Shown one piece after another: positions 48,288 through 60,724 of a stretch of DNA of 64,000 bases. The notes under the pieces are model-generated. The model saw only the letters and a program-made list of their open reading frames with translations, was not told where the DNA came from and did not search any database. The stretch lies in the NCBI GenBank assembly GCA_964036295.1, contig OZ038471.1, forward strand, positions 6,756,001 through 6,820,000, read 5' to 3'. Source of the stretch: Plumapathes pennacea (lineage: Eukaryota > Cnidaria > Anthozoa > Antipatharia > Myriopathidae). The translations under genes were made by a program, and so were the position numbers. Every line of letters begins with the position of its first letter. The stretch's first letter is position 1.

Positions 48288-50541
48288 TGATACGGTGCAT
48301 GTACTTTTAGTTAGAAATTGGTGAACTTTTCGCTCGCGACTGGCCTTGAGTCAGGCTTTAAATTGTGAATTGAAAAGTGCAAAGCAAACTTTCGGTTATT
48401 TGAAAGGTTGTTGTCGTGCTTTTGTTCGACTGAAAAAAATGTCTGTCGCAGAAAACGCAGGTCATACTCTGAATGAACCTTAATCAGCTCCAATGCAGGG
48501 GGAGGGGGAGAAATAGATATATTATCAACGGAAGAATTGTCTGATTTTTTTTCTTTTTTTTTTTTTTTTTTTTTTAATTACCGTTACCATTTCATAAACT
48601 TGGGCCCAGTTGTCCAAAGAACGATTTGGTGTGAACTTTAGCTTGAAGCACAAGCAGTCAAACTCAAGGAAAAAGGGGAAGCTTGATCCTTGGTCTTGCG
48701 CTTGTATCGAGCCTGTGTTCACTCTGAAATAAGCGGACTTTGCTCCCATTACACGGTTAACCCTTTCTTTTCCAAGATAAAATGCAGATTCTCTCAACCC
48801 TTGTAGAAAAAGAATGTATGACTGGTAGTAGTGAGAATTGATAGTTTTCATCTGAGCAAGCTATCAAGGCCAGGTTCTCCAAAGTACTTTAGTACGTCAT
48901 ATATCTCTGATGACAAACTAAAGGAGAAAATTGAAGTTGATTGTTCTTGGGATTGAAAGGGTTACTAGCTTGATTTACCATTGGTTATCAATTATATAGA
49001 AAACCAAAGCGCGAAATTAAGTACAAATTGATCACATCATTATTTTTAAGAGTTACAGTTACAAATTTTATATTTCAAGTTATGTAAAGCCGCTGGTGTA
49101 AGTTACGCTGGCTACACATGAACAATACTTCCTGATAAAACATCGTTGAAGTGTACACATGCACTTGTCTGGGTGTCTTTTTTTCTAAGCTTTTCCACTT
49201 CTCAGAGAACACGAGGAAATTGTCTTCGAGTTCGGGATCGAACTATTGAACTGAAGGTCTGGGTACGAGATTGAGAACTGTTCTAACGAGCCCGCGCAGA
49301 CTTTCGCGCATGCTTAATTTTGTCAGCGGTTTATTTAAACGGCAGTGCAGTGAAGCCGGAAATGTGCACTTGTGGGGAGCAGAAATGTGGCATACAACGT
49401 CCAAGGTGAGTGATTAAACGAGTTAGTCGGAATGGGATGTACATTTATCGGTTAAAAAATGCATTACGTAAGCTGTTTGCTGCACAATCACAGGTAACCC
49501 GGTCGAAAGAGCAAGTAAAAATTACTTATCTCAGTTTGTGTTTGTCGTCCAGTCTTGACTTCTGAGTACGTTGGCTTTTTGTCGTTATTCCTCCTCCTCT
49601 CGCAGACGACAACGCATGCCTGAGTAAGTTTCAATAGCTTTATGCACTAGTCAATTGAACCTGGGTAGCATGCGTGTTATAGTATAACATACCCAGGAGT
49701 TCCATGCTGGAGTGAAATGCTTCCTGTCCGCTTTTGCTTTATGTATGCATTGAGGCAGCAGCGTTGCTGTATATTCCATACTTTGCCCATTCACATACTC
49801 CAAATTAGCTCGGTCATATATTTTGAATGCCCAAGCACTGCATTAGGGCTCTTGTTCTTTTGTTTTGAGGTTGTTTGGGGGTCTATGTGCTTTTTGAAAC
49901 TAAAAACCCTGTTACTGTTCTATTGCATGCCTTTGCAACAGAAGAATTTTGATGTCGATCAATCAGCATTTTGCCGAGTGTACTGATCACTACAGAGAAG
50001 TGTGTACTTTGACACTGTAAACTGCATCCAAGATGCTCGAAATGAACTTCGAAAAAGGAAGAAAGGATAAAAAGAAAATCCAATGTCACCCATATTTTAC
50101 GGGGATCCGCAAGTGTATGTTAATGTAACAGATATACATTTCTTTGAAAGAGAACTGCCACTAAACCACAGCTGTTACAATGCAACATACTTTAATGTGC
50201 TGGCATAGATCAAATTTTGCTTATTTTTTTGAAAAGTCAGTTATCAAGCTGTAGCATCACATGAATTTTATTTTGTGATGTTTTGTTGTTACACTCAGTT
50301 CACATTTGAAAGTTTGCAACAAAGTACTATAAATACGAAGTTTTGTTTCATGCCTTACATTCAATATTACCCAAGGTATATTTACAATTAAAGCATTATG
50401 TACTGTACCTTGCTCTTTTGTATACCATGCTGTAAATCTACTTTTAATACTTTTAATAACTCTTTGTGCATGCTCACTGATCAGTTATTTGGCTCCTTGA
50501 TTTCAGTTGCCATGATTGTGGACTTGGAACAAAAGATATTT
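48288..50541. other. Intergenic between ZRANB3 and the secreted protein gene
   Basis: A TTAA-MITE fills 48757-48964 (right end now TTAC). Poly(T) at about 48545-48575. At 49380-49400 a short ATG frame (MWHTTSK) ends at a perfect GTGAGT donor and could be a first exon of the unrecognised downstream gene, but nothing links it. No other gene seen. Confidence 0.5.
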
Positions 50542-50835
50542 CTAAAATAAACACAATGGGTGAGGAGATAGCTCAGCTGCGATGCATTCTGCTGTACACA
50601 GTCCATTTTCCAATCTGCAGGCCACCATTGCAGCTGCTGGTGCAGAGTTGAGGTTAGTTATAAATCCACTATCAATTGCTCCTGTGACAGACACACATTT
50701 AGTGCATGCGTACCAGACCATTCTGCAGCTAGACTGACATGCTGCATAGGAAAACATATCTGCCCTGACTGGTTGAAAAGCAGCGAAGCTGATGGCAAGA
50801 ATAAGGAGCACTGCAGCCTTCAGAGTTGAAGCCAT
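50542..50835 (-). CDS. Small secreted cysteine-rich protein
   Basis: Single-exon ORF of 97 residues. MASTLKAAVLLILAISFAAF followed by QPVRA is a textbook signal peptide, cleaved near residue 25. The mature chain of about 72 residues has eight cysteines in the order CQSSC, YACTKC, VACR, GLCTAEC, LC. The pattern CQxxC...C...APAAAxxxC...GxCxxxC resembles a family of short secreted proteins widespread in marine invertebrates and other eukaryotes, whose function I do not know. I chose the second Met because the 19 upstream residues look like leader sequence. It lies 2.25 kb beyond the ZRANB3 stop on the other strand. No polyadenylation signal is obvious. Confidence 0.72.
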   Translation of the reverse strand: MASTLKAAVLLILAISFAAFQPVRADMFSYAACQSSCRMVWYACTKCVSVTGAIDSGFITNLNSAPAAAMVACRLENGLCTAECIAAELSPHPLCLF

Positions 50836-50920
50836 TTCTTCTGTTGAGTAACGGAAGTTTCTGTGTTGGTTAACTTTATATTGTAATTGCAAAGTGGATC
50901 ACTGCAGCTATTGAAGTCCC

Positions 50921-51119
50921 TTAATCTATACACTCCCAAGAGGATCAACTTCTTCAGTTTCTCACCAGAGAGATATCACACATTATGGAGAACTTGGATT
51001 TTGATACCTTGCTCAGATGAAAGCTGATTGAATTATCAGTTCTTGCCATATCACTCATAGAATAAATCTTTTAAAGGTTGGGAGAAACTGCAGTTTGATC
51101 TTGGGAGTGAAGGGGTTAA
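50921..51119. mobile_element. TTAA-MITE, first of a tandem pair
   Basis: Ends TTAATCTATACACTCCCAAG and CTTGGGAGTGAAGGGGTTAA. Its right TTAA (51116-51119) is also the left TTAA of the next copy. It lies just upstream of the secreted Cys-rich gene (minus strand, start 50835). Confidence 0.85.
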
Positions 51120-51309
51120 TCCTTTCTCTCCCAAGAGTGGTCAATTATAATTTTCTCCTTCAACTTTTGGCCAGAAATGTACAGAGAAATTGGCTATTGA
51201 TTCTGTACCTTGCTCAAATGAAACCGGCTGAACTTTTCTCGCATGTCTTATATATTTTGTTCCTGAAAGGTTGAGAGAAAAGCTGCATTTTGAGTTTGGA
51301 ATTGGCTAA
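51116..51309. mobile_element. TTAA-MITE, second of a tandem pair
   Basis: Begins TTAATCCTTTCTCTCCCAAG. The right terminus is degraded (GAGTTTGGAATTGGCTAA). It shares the TTAA with the copy before it. Confidence 0.8.
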
Positions 51310-51343
51310 GACTGCCCAACACCCAGTTGAAAACATTATTAAG

Positions 51344-51546
51344 CTGGTGTTACACTGGTCGATTTACAACGATACGATGTTGCGCTAAAAATTGTTCGGG
51401 TGTAACGCCCCATTGCGAGCGATTGTTCGCGATGTTTGCAGTGCTGCAACGCGTTGCAAGATTTTGAAGGCGATTCAAAAACTTGCAACACCGTTGCGTG
51501 AATTTGAAGCAAATCGTCGTTGCAAATCGACCAGTGTAACACCACC
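51344..51546. mobile_element. MITE with GGTGTTACACTGGTCGATTT ends
   Basis: GGTGTTACACTGGTCGATTT on the left is mirrored by AAATCGACCAGTGTAACACC on the right. The interior is rich in GTTGCAA/TTGCAAC words. Single copy in the window. Confidence 0.85.
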
Positions 51547-52451
51547 TTTAGGTAGACGGACAGTTCAAACTTGTATTTACCTTGTGTATTTTGTTCTGTT
51601 ACTGTATTTTATTAGAGTAACGGAACGAATTACGCATGGTAAATGCTTAAAAAGTGCAACTTTTGTATTGTCAGTTACAGTAAAACTTTAATATTTAATA
51701 TTATTTAATATTTGTATCATCACGTTTACAAATACATTGAACAGTACCTCCTCTCGGCTTGTTTTAGTTCTTGGGATTATCTTGAAGTACGTCAAATGTT
51801 GAACCTGCTGAAACGAAAACGAAAACATTGCATTCGTTGTGCGTATCAATCCAACGACGTCACAATGATTACGGTCTGTTAGGACCCAGTCTTTTGTGGG
51901 TAATTTACCTGCAGTCTTTTAACTTTTTTTTTTTTTTTGGTAACTTTTCGAGATAATCGTCACTAGTGTTTCTGCAAGTTCGGCCTCATCTCGCGAGTTT
52001 TTTTCTTTCTGTATAAATCACAAATTATGCCCAAGCTCCGTACATCGGAGATTTAAGTCAGTCGCAAAGCTCGAATTTGACGAGTATGGGGGAGCTGAAA
52101 GTTCAGGTTTGTGCCAACTTCCAACTTCAACTCATCGGTTTTATAGATGTTGCACTCGTCAGCATTCTTCAGTTATGCTCGCCATAGCTTACGATTCTAA
52201 CTGAATCTAACGGACCAGCTTGTCTTACGCTAACAATTAACGGATAAACGCGCGCTCGCGCACTGCATTTGCTTGCGCTAACAATGACGTGAAACCGGAA
52301 GTTGCCAAGCTGCCTTTCTTCGCAAAAAAAGTCTGGACACTAGTTTATCTGCCGTCGTCTCTCTCGTCGCGGACTTCAATTTGGGGATTTTGCATTATTC
52401 CGTCTATTCCTATTCCGGAGTAGGATTAACAGAATACACAATACAAGTTCA

Positions 52452-52491
<40 letters not shown>

Positions 52492-54781
52492 AGAACTGGC
52501 GCTATTCCGAGAACAAAATAAATCACGTGACATGATACACGGCAAAAGAAATATCAAAATAACACGATTACTGTCAAGATAAATACACGTCAAGATCGCA
52601 CAAGAGTTCTTTTTTAATGTAGTATTGCACCCAACCAGATTCTAGATATTTTATTTCAGCTTCCTATTCACTCGGGTGTTCAAAGGCCAGTAGTTATACA
52701 TAAATATCCACCGCTATTCACCTCCACTTTGGCGAATAATTGTTAACTATACGTATTTTGCAATTTATGTAGGCAACGGTGTTTGTGTACACTGTACGCA
52801 TCTTTAGAAAGACCAGCTCAACCGCTCCAACCTTCTTGGACAATATTTTCTGAATATGTGAGCATTCTCCCCGATATTTTTATTTTCTTTTGAAGCACGC
52901 AAACAAAAGCAAAATATTTCCACGCCTATGTGGCTTCCGGTATGTTTGATTGGCTCATTTGGCGCATCGGTTCATTTCCCTCACACCCGTTTTGTCACGG
53001 AATACGTGCATTTCACAGCATTCCGAATGATTTTTTTCGGACAGCCAATTGGTTCTGCGAGTCCTCGCGGGACTGACGTCACCAAGTTTACGGCATTTGC
53101 ATCACACGAGGTGGAAGGCACGTCCATTTTCTTCTTGTCTTCGTCGGAGACACTTCACAAGTTTGGCTGCGTGGATTTTGTACTGGGCGGTTTTGATATC
53201 CTGGTGCACTTCTTCACTGACCGCCATGAAGTGCTGCTTGTCTTTCTCTGGGACACTTAAAAGATTTGCCGTGTGACCCGTTACTTTGCGTTTTCTTCTA
53301 CCTGGTCAGTGCACTCCTTCACCGAACACCACGAGGTGATGATTGTCCTTCTTCGGGATACTTCAAAGTTTATCCGTATGACTACCTACTTGGTGGTTTT
53401 GATATTATGGTGCGGTTATCCATGACGTGAGACGGCAGAAGTACAGCTTTTTCAAGCGACAGAGATGGAAGGCCAGGAAACATTCAAGATTTTAGCAGAA
53501 AAAAATTGCCGCAAACGGCAGAACTGTAGCTTCCACGTGTATTGAGAATGTTCCGTTCAAGCTTTAACAGCTCAGGTAAATTAGACTTCATTACGTGCGT
53601 GTTATATTTAGGAGGTTCTTGAACTTTATTCCTTTTTTTGGTCAAAGCAACAGTCTTGATGTAGAACGCAAACTATTGAACAAATGAACACAGTTTGCAT
53701 TCGTTTGTGTAGTCATTTACTTTACGTCGTGTTTATAGCGAAAAATTCAACATGAAACACGTAAAACGCAACAAATATAGCAAACCTATGTGATGCCGAA
53801 CATTTATTCGTACAAAATACCTTGTGTTAAGATCTTGCAATGGTTGATATTCTACAAAAGAACTAGCTTTAGCCGTGTAGTAGCAATATATCAGTGTGTG
53901 CATGCTAGACTGGTTATATTGGACGCGTGGGATGATGTTTGAAGTTTAATCCTTCGTCAGGGCAGAGTAATGGGAGCAAATACAGAATACCCGTCCACTC
54001 ATAAATTATAATTAAATTATTGTATAACGAGGCAATTGTTTAATTAGACTTTGTATTGCTGTTTGTCTTGCTTAAATTTGACTGCAGAGAAAATAAAAAT
54101 AAAATGTGTTGGTGCGCGCGCGCGTGGAGCTGCCGGTTGGCGAAATAAAAGAAACTTTGCGCGTTGTTTTCATTTCCACAAACAAGGAACAAAACTCCCC
54201 GTATTGAACCACAATGAAGATTACCTTGTGTCGAGTCTTACATGAAGGGTTTGAAAACGTTTTGAAATTTTACATGAAGGAGTTTTCCTATATATGATTT
54301 ACACGATAGGTGCAGTAAGACGTCCGCATAAGACTCTTACGAGAACTGCCACCTTGCATATTTCCCTGTGCGAGACGTTCGTCGGGGGCCCCTTTTCAGG
54401 TCAGTGTACTAAAAGGTTTTCACAAGTGTCGCTATATGAGACTTGCACAGAGAGATGATTAAGAAGTCCCTATTGTTTTGTTGACCAATTTATTGTTGAA
54501 TTAACGCGAGATGTTACGTGGGCCCCCAAATATATGTATACACACAAGTGCAGATTCTAAGTAAGTAATACGTAAGTAGACTAGTAGCTAATCGAATCCA
54601 AGAAAGTGTCTCAATGTTGAATGTTACATAAAAATTCAATGATGGTTGTAATGAAGCACCGACTATTATATGATGTAGACACCTTGTCCAAAATATTGAA
54701 TAAACAATAAAGTTGGAACTTACAGACCTTGTATCTGTGTATTCTTTTGTCGAAGCGCATATCGTTCCTATTCCTTTTCAG
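51547..54781. other. Intergenic, repeats and an unknown frame
   Basis: Contains poly(A) at 52448-52490, one arm of the 5345 palindrome family at about 52699-52740, and a region 53085-53445 where about 110 bp seems duplicated (CTTCACTGACCGCCATGAAG and CTTCACCGAACACCACGAGG). The 110-residue frame at 52928-53260 has no recognisable content. No gene supported. Confidence 0.5.
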
Positions 54782-54887
54782 GCCATGTTCGAACCGAGTG
54801 AAAGACTGTGGCGAATACAAAGGACTAGGGCAGGAACCCGTTCCTGGGTCCGAATCACAAATTTACCAAAGCCATTTATTGGCAAAC
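54782..54887 (+). CDS. Isolated candidate exon upstream of the minisatellite
   Basis: A good acceptor (CCTATTCCTTTTCAG) opens a 106-nt frame encoding DCGEYKGLGQEPVPGSESQ and ending at GTAACC. Composition resembles the unrecognised gene that follows, but the outgoing phase (0) does not match the first exon found at 58695, so another exon would be needed between them. It may be chance. Confidence 0.2.
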
Positions 54888-55184
54888 GTAACCAGCTTGG
54901 GTGGTTCTAGCGTCAACCCAGATTGCAGGGAAAGAAAATCATCGTTGCTCATGTTTCAGTTTAACGCTCCGTTCCCCTGGAAAAATTATTTGATTTCAGC
55001 GACATTCAAATCTCAGCTTTGAGATTTCTTGCGTTAATTAACTTTTCCTGACGTGGCTTGGCCGGAGGAAAAGAAAGATATTCATGTACCACGAACACAT
55101 TGCTTACAAATAGTTTCCTTTGTATAATTTTTCAGCTGCATATCTATCCATCTATCTAGCAAGAAACGCATCTTCTTCCCTATT

Positions 55185-58100
55185 GGGAGTGATAATCGGG
55201 AGTGGCAATCGGGAGTAGTAATCGGGAGGGGTAATCGGGAGTGGTAATCGGGAGTGGCAATCGGGAGTGGTAACTGGGAGTGGTAAATTGGGAGTGGTAA
55301 TCGGTAGTGGTAATCGGGAGTGATAATCGGGAGTGGCAATCGGGAGTAGTAATCGGGAGTGATAATCGGGAGTGGCAATCGGGAGTGGTAATTGGGAGTG
55401 GTAAATTGGGAGTGGTAATCGGTAGTGGTAATCGGGAGTGATAATCGGGAGTGGTAATCGGGAGTGATAATCGGGAGTGGCAATCGGGAGTAGTAATCGG
55501 GAGTGGCAATCGGGAGTGATAACCGGGAGTGGTAATCGGGAGTGATAATCGGGAGTGATAATCGGGAGTGATAATCGGGAGTGATAATCGGGAGTGGTAA
55601 TCGGGAGTGATAATCGGGAGTGGCAATCGGGAGTAGTAATCGGGAGTGGTAATTGGGAGTGGTAAATTGGGAGTGGTAATCGATAGTGGTAATCGGTAGT
55701 GGTAATCGGGAGTGATAATCGGGAGTGGTAATCGGGAGTGATAATCAGGAGTGGCAATCGGGAGTGATAATCGGGAGTGGTAATCGGGAGTAGTAATCGG
55801 GAGTGGCAATCGGGAGTGGTAATTGGGAGTGGTAATCGGGAGTGGCAATCGGGAGTGATAATCGGGAGTGGTAATCGGGAGTGGCAATCGGGAGTAGTAA
55901 TCGGGAGTGGTAATTGGGAGTGGTAAATTGGGAGTGGTAATCGGTAGTGGTAATCGGGAGTGATAATCGGGAGTGATAATCGGGAGTGGCAATCGGGAGT
56001 GGTAATTGGGAGTGGTAATCGGGAGTGGCAATCGGGAGTGATAATCGGGAGTGGTTAATCGGTAGTGGTAATCGGGAGTGATAATCGGGAGTGGTTAATC
56101 GAGAGTGGTAATCGGGAGTGATAATCGGGAGTGGCAATCGGGAGTGGTAATAGGGAGTGGTAATCGGTAGTGGTAATCGGGAGTGATAATCGGGAGTGGT
56201 TAATCGGGAGTGGTAATCGGTAGTGGTAATCGGGAGTGATAATCGGGAGTGGTAATCGGGAGTGATAATCGGTAGTGGTAATCGGGAGTGGTAATCGGTA
56301 GTGGTAATCGGGAGTGATAATCGGGAGTGGCAATCGGGAGTGATAATCAGGAGTGGCAATCGGGAGTGGTAATCGGGAGTGGTAATTGGGAGTGATAATC
56401 GGGAGTGGTAATCGGGAGTGATAATCGGGAGTGGTAATCGGGAGTGATAATCGGTAGTGGTAATCGGGAGTGGTAATCGGGAGTAGTAATCGGGAGTGAT
56501 AATCAGGAGTGGCAATCGGGAGTGGTAATTGGGAGTGGTAATCGGGAGTGATAATCGGTAGTGGTAATCGGGAGGGGTTAATCGGGAGTGGTAATTGGGA
56601 GTGGTAATCGGGAGTGGTTAATCGGGAGTGGTAATCGGTAGTGGTAATCGGGAGTGATAATCGGTAGTGGTAATCGGGGAGTGATAATCGGGAGTGGTAA
56701 TCAGGAGTGGTAATCGGGAGTGATAATCGGGAGTAGTAATTGGGAGTAGTAATCGGGAGTGGCAATCGGGAGTGGTAATCGGGAGTGATAATCGGTAGTG
56801 ATAATCGGTAGTGGTAATCGGGAGTGATAATCGGGAGTGGTAATCGGGGAGTGGTAATCGGGAGTGGTAATCGGGAGTGATAATCGGGAGTGGCAATCGG
56901 GAGTAGTAATCGGGAGTGATAATCGGGAGTGGCAATCGGGAGTGGTAATTGGGAGTGGTAATCGGTAGTGGTAATCGGGAGTGATAATCGGGAGTGGTTA
57001 ATCGGGAGTGGTAATCGGGAGTGATAATCGGGAGTGGTTAATTGGTAGTGGTAATCGGGAGTGATAATCGGGAGTGGTTAATCGGGAGTGGTAATCGGGA
57101 GTGGTAATCGGTAGTGGTAATCGGGAGTGATAATCGGGAGTGGTTAATCGGGAGTGGTAATCGGGAGTGATAATCGGGAGTGGTTAATTGGTAGTGGTAA
57201 TCGGGAGTGATAATCGGGAGTGGCAATCGGGAGTGGTAATCGGTAGTGGTAATCGGGAGTGATAATCTGGAGTGGTTAATCGGGAGTGGTAATCGGTAGT
57301 GGTAATCGGGAGTGATAATCGGGAGTGGTAATCGGGAGTGATAATCGGTAGTGGTAATCGGGAGTGATAATCGGGAGTGGTAATCGGGAGTGATAATCGG
57401 GAGTGGTAATCGGGAGTGGTAATCGGGAGTGATAATCGGGAGTAGTAATCGGGAGTAGTAATCGGGAGTGATAATCAGGAGTGGCAATCGGGAGTGGTAA
57501 TCGGTAGTGGTAATCGGTAGTGGTAATCGGGAGTGATAATCGGGAGTGGCAATCGGGAGTGATAATCGGGAGTGGTAATCAGGAGTGGTAATCGGGAGTG
57601 ATAATCGGGAGTAGTAATCGGGAGTAGTAATCGGGAGTGATAATCGGGAGTGGCAATCGGGAGTGGTAATCGGTAGTGGTAATCGGGAGTGGTAATCGGG
57701 AGTGATAATCGGTAGTGATAATCGGTAGTGGTAATCGGGAGTGATAATCGGGAGTGGTAATCGGGAGTGATAATCGGGAGTGGCAATCGGGAGTAGTAAT
57801 CGGGAGTGATAATCGGGAGTGGCAATCGGGAGTGGTAATTGGGAGTGGTAATCGGGAGTGATAATCGGGAGTGGCAATCGGGAGTGATAATCGGGAGTGG
57901 TAATCGGGGAGTGGTAATCGGTAGTGATAATCGGTAGTGGTAATCGGGAGTGATAATCGGGAGTGGTAATCGGGGAGTGGTAATCGGGAGTGGTAATCGG
58001 GAGTGATAATCGGGAGTGGCAATCGGGAGTAGTAATCGGGAGTGATAATCGGGAGTGGTAATCGGGAGTGATAATCGGGAGTGGTAATCGGGAGTGATAA

Positions 58101-58538
58101 TCGGGAGTGGCAATCCGGAGTGGTAATCGGGAGTGATAATCGGGAGTGGTAATCGGAAGTGTCAATAGGGAGTGGTAATCGGGAGTGATAATCGGGAGTG
58201 GCAATCAAGAGTGATAATCGGGAGTGGCAATCGGGAGTGGTAATTGGGAGTGGTAATCGGTAGTGGTAATCGGGAGTGATAATCGGGAGTGGTAATCGGG
58301 AGTGATGATCGGGAGTGGCAATCAGGAGTGGTAATCGGGAGTGGTAATCGGAAGTGTCAATAGGGAGTGGTAATCGGGAGTGGTTAATCGGGAGTGGTAA
58401 TCGGTAGTGGTAATCGGGAGTGTTCATCTGGAAGAGTAATTGGGAGTGGTAATCGGTAGTGGTAATCGGGAGTGTTCACCTGGAGTGGTGGTCGGTAGTG
58501 ATAATCGGTAGTGGTAGTCGGTAGTGATAATCGGGTGT
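55185..58538. repeat. 13-bp minisatellite, about 258 units
   Basis: Unit GGTAATCGGGAGT with variants GATAATC, GGCAATC, AGTAATC, GGTAATT, GGTTAATC (14 bp) and CGGTAGT. The reverse complement TCCCGATTACCAC has no stop codon in any frame, and 13 is not a multiple of 3, so all three minus frames read the same 13-residue cycle (SRLPLPITTPDYH) for hundreds of codons. Frames of up to 388 residues here are therefore artefacts. Confidence 0.97.
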
Positions 58539-58694
58539 GTGGTACTAGGTACAGTACATGCTTGGGAGGGGAGAGAAGGTGGTATTATTGGAGCAATATT
58601 TGCGTTTCAAAAAGTGTTGGTTATTAAATTTGTTAACAAGTAATAAGTTATTATTTAAAACCATTTGTACGCTCTATTGCTTGTATTTTCTCAG

Positions 58695-60692
58695 GGAACG
58701 GCAAGAAAGCGTTTCCCCTGACCTCTCAGGTCTTCATTGTCTGAAAAGAACCTCCTCTCTTATAGATTCTCTGTCACAGTGCTTCCCACCCTCCCCGTCC
58801 TGGTAACTTCTGATGGCTAGAGCGTGGCAGTCCAGTGCACTTTCCTTCCGTTACCCAGGAGTCTTATCGACACTCACGCAGGATGTGGTCAAGTAAGGAC
58901 TTGTTCCTTTGTTTCTTTAATTGACTTTAGCATCGTTCTCGTTTCATTCTTTTATGCACTCTCAGTCTCATTTTATTGCCATTGTCAGGACCACCATATG
59001 ATCATGATTACCATCATCATCATCACCATCATTATCATCATCGTCGTCGTCATCATCGTCATTATCACCATCATCATCATCATTATCAGCATCATCATCA
59101 TCACCATCATCACCATCACCATCACCATTATCATCACCGTAATCACCACCATAATCATCATCATCATGAACATCATCATCAGCGTCATCATTATCACCAT
59201 CTTCATCATCATCACCATCATCATTGTCACCACCATCGTCATTAACAATCACCTTTCATTAAGCATTTCGCTCCCAAGTTTAAAATGCATACTTTTCCCA
59301 ACCATTGTGTTGCTGAGGAGCAAAAACGACAAAGTTGGTAGTCAGAAATTCAGTGAGTGACTAAGTCAGTGATATCATTCTCATTCAGTGTGTTAAATGA
59401 ATATGTGAGTGAGTCTGTGAATGCGTGAATCATTGCGAGGGTTGGTGACTGACCATTAAGTAAGTCAGTGAGTGAGGTGAATATAGAGCGCTTGTCGATG
59501 TCGAAAACCAAAAACCAAACAATTACAGAGCCAATCAATGAGCAAAAACACGTCAGACCAATTAGAAGTCCGAGTAAAACCAAAACCAAGTAATTGCGAT
59601 TGGTTTTACAAACCAATCAGCAGTGCGAGGACGCGCCATCGCCTCTTGCTCTCTTGCGTAAGAATATCGCAACCAGGTTTTGCTTTTGCTCTTGATTGGC
59701 CAAGAATGTTGCTAAGTTGTTACGACCAATAGGAAAGCGTAGCAAATGCAAAATTAAAGCAATCACACAATTACATTCGACAGTCGCCCGAAAACGGCTC
59801 TGTGAGTCAGTTAGTCAATGAGTGAGTGCGTGAGTCATAGTGGGTAATTAAGTGCGTGAATGAGTAAGGTATTCAGTGAATACACAAGTTAATGAGTGAG
59901 TAAATATATGAAACAGTGAGTCAAGGATTAAATGCGTGAGCCATAGTGGGTAATTCAGTGCGTGGATGAGTAAGTTATTCAGTGAATACATGAGATAATG
60001 AGTGAGGTTGATATATGAAACAGTGTGTCAAGGAGTGAGTGCGTGAGTCATAGTGGGCAATTCAGTGCGTGAATGAGCAAGTTATTCAGTCAATACATGA
60101 GTTAATGAGTTAGTGAATAGATGTGCCAGTGTGTGGATGCACGCGTATGTTATTTTGACTACTCCTTGCTTGTTGGTCCTCAGGGATCGACCAGTCGTCT
60201 GGTGTAGATAACGGTGTTGACGAGATTGAAGTCACAGCGAGTTTGGATGAAGAATCTGACAAAAATAGATCAGTATATACCTTGAGGGTCGGGAGCAGAA
60301 ACTGTGAGCAAGCAGGGAAAACTAGAGGAAGCGAGTCATGGGAGAACTGTTGATTCGAAGTTATAAACACTGCACAGTGCTGATGCTCAAGATACATCAG
60401 TGAACAGAAAAATGCTCGAGACGAACGTTTCTCAAATCAGAGAGCCATCACGAGGGTACGATTCCTTGATCAGCGCATTAAACATTGACAGCAGGTACGT
60501 TTCAGCCATTTATTTATGGTGACTGGGTGTCCTAGCTCGATTATCTCTTTGGGCTGATTGTTTACAGCACGATTGGGCTGGTTTATCATCATCATCATCA
60601 TCATCATCATCCATAACATTTTCATCAACATCACCAGCAACATCATTGTAATCAACATCATCGTGATTGTCACTATCATGATCATCGTCGTC

Positions 60693-60724
<32 letters not shown>

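Noticed and set aside
55082-58427. Long minus-strand ORFs of 133 to 388 residues rich in Pro, Thr, Tyr and His
   Set aside because: All come from the stop-free 13-bp minisatellite unit read in different frames.
58824-59360. ORFs rich in Ile, His or Asp
   Set aside because: CAT microsatellite.
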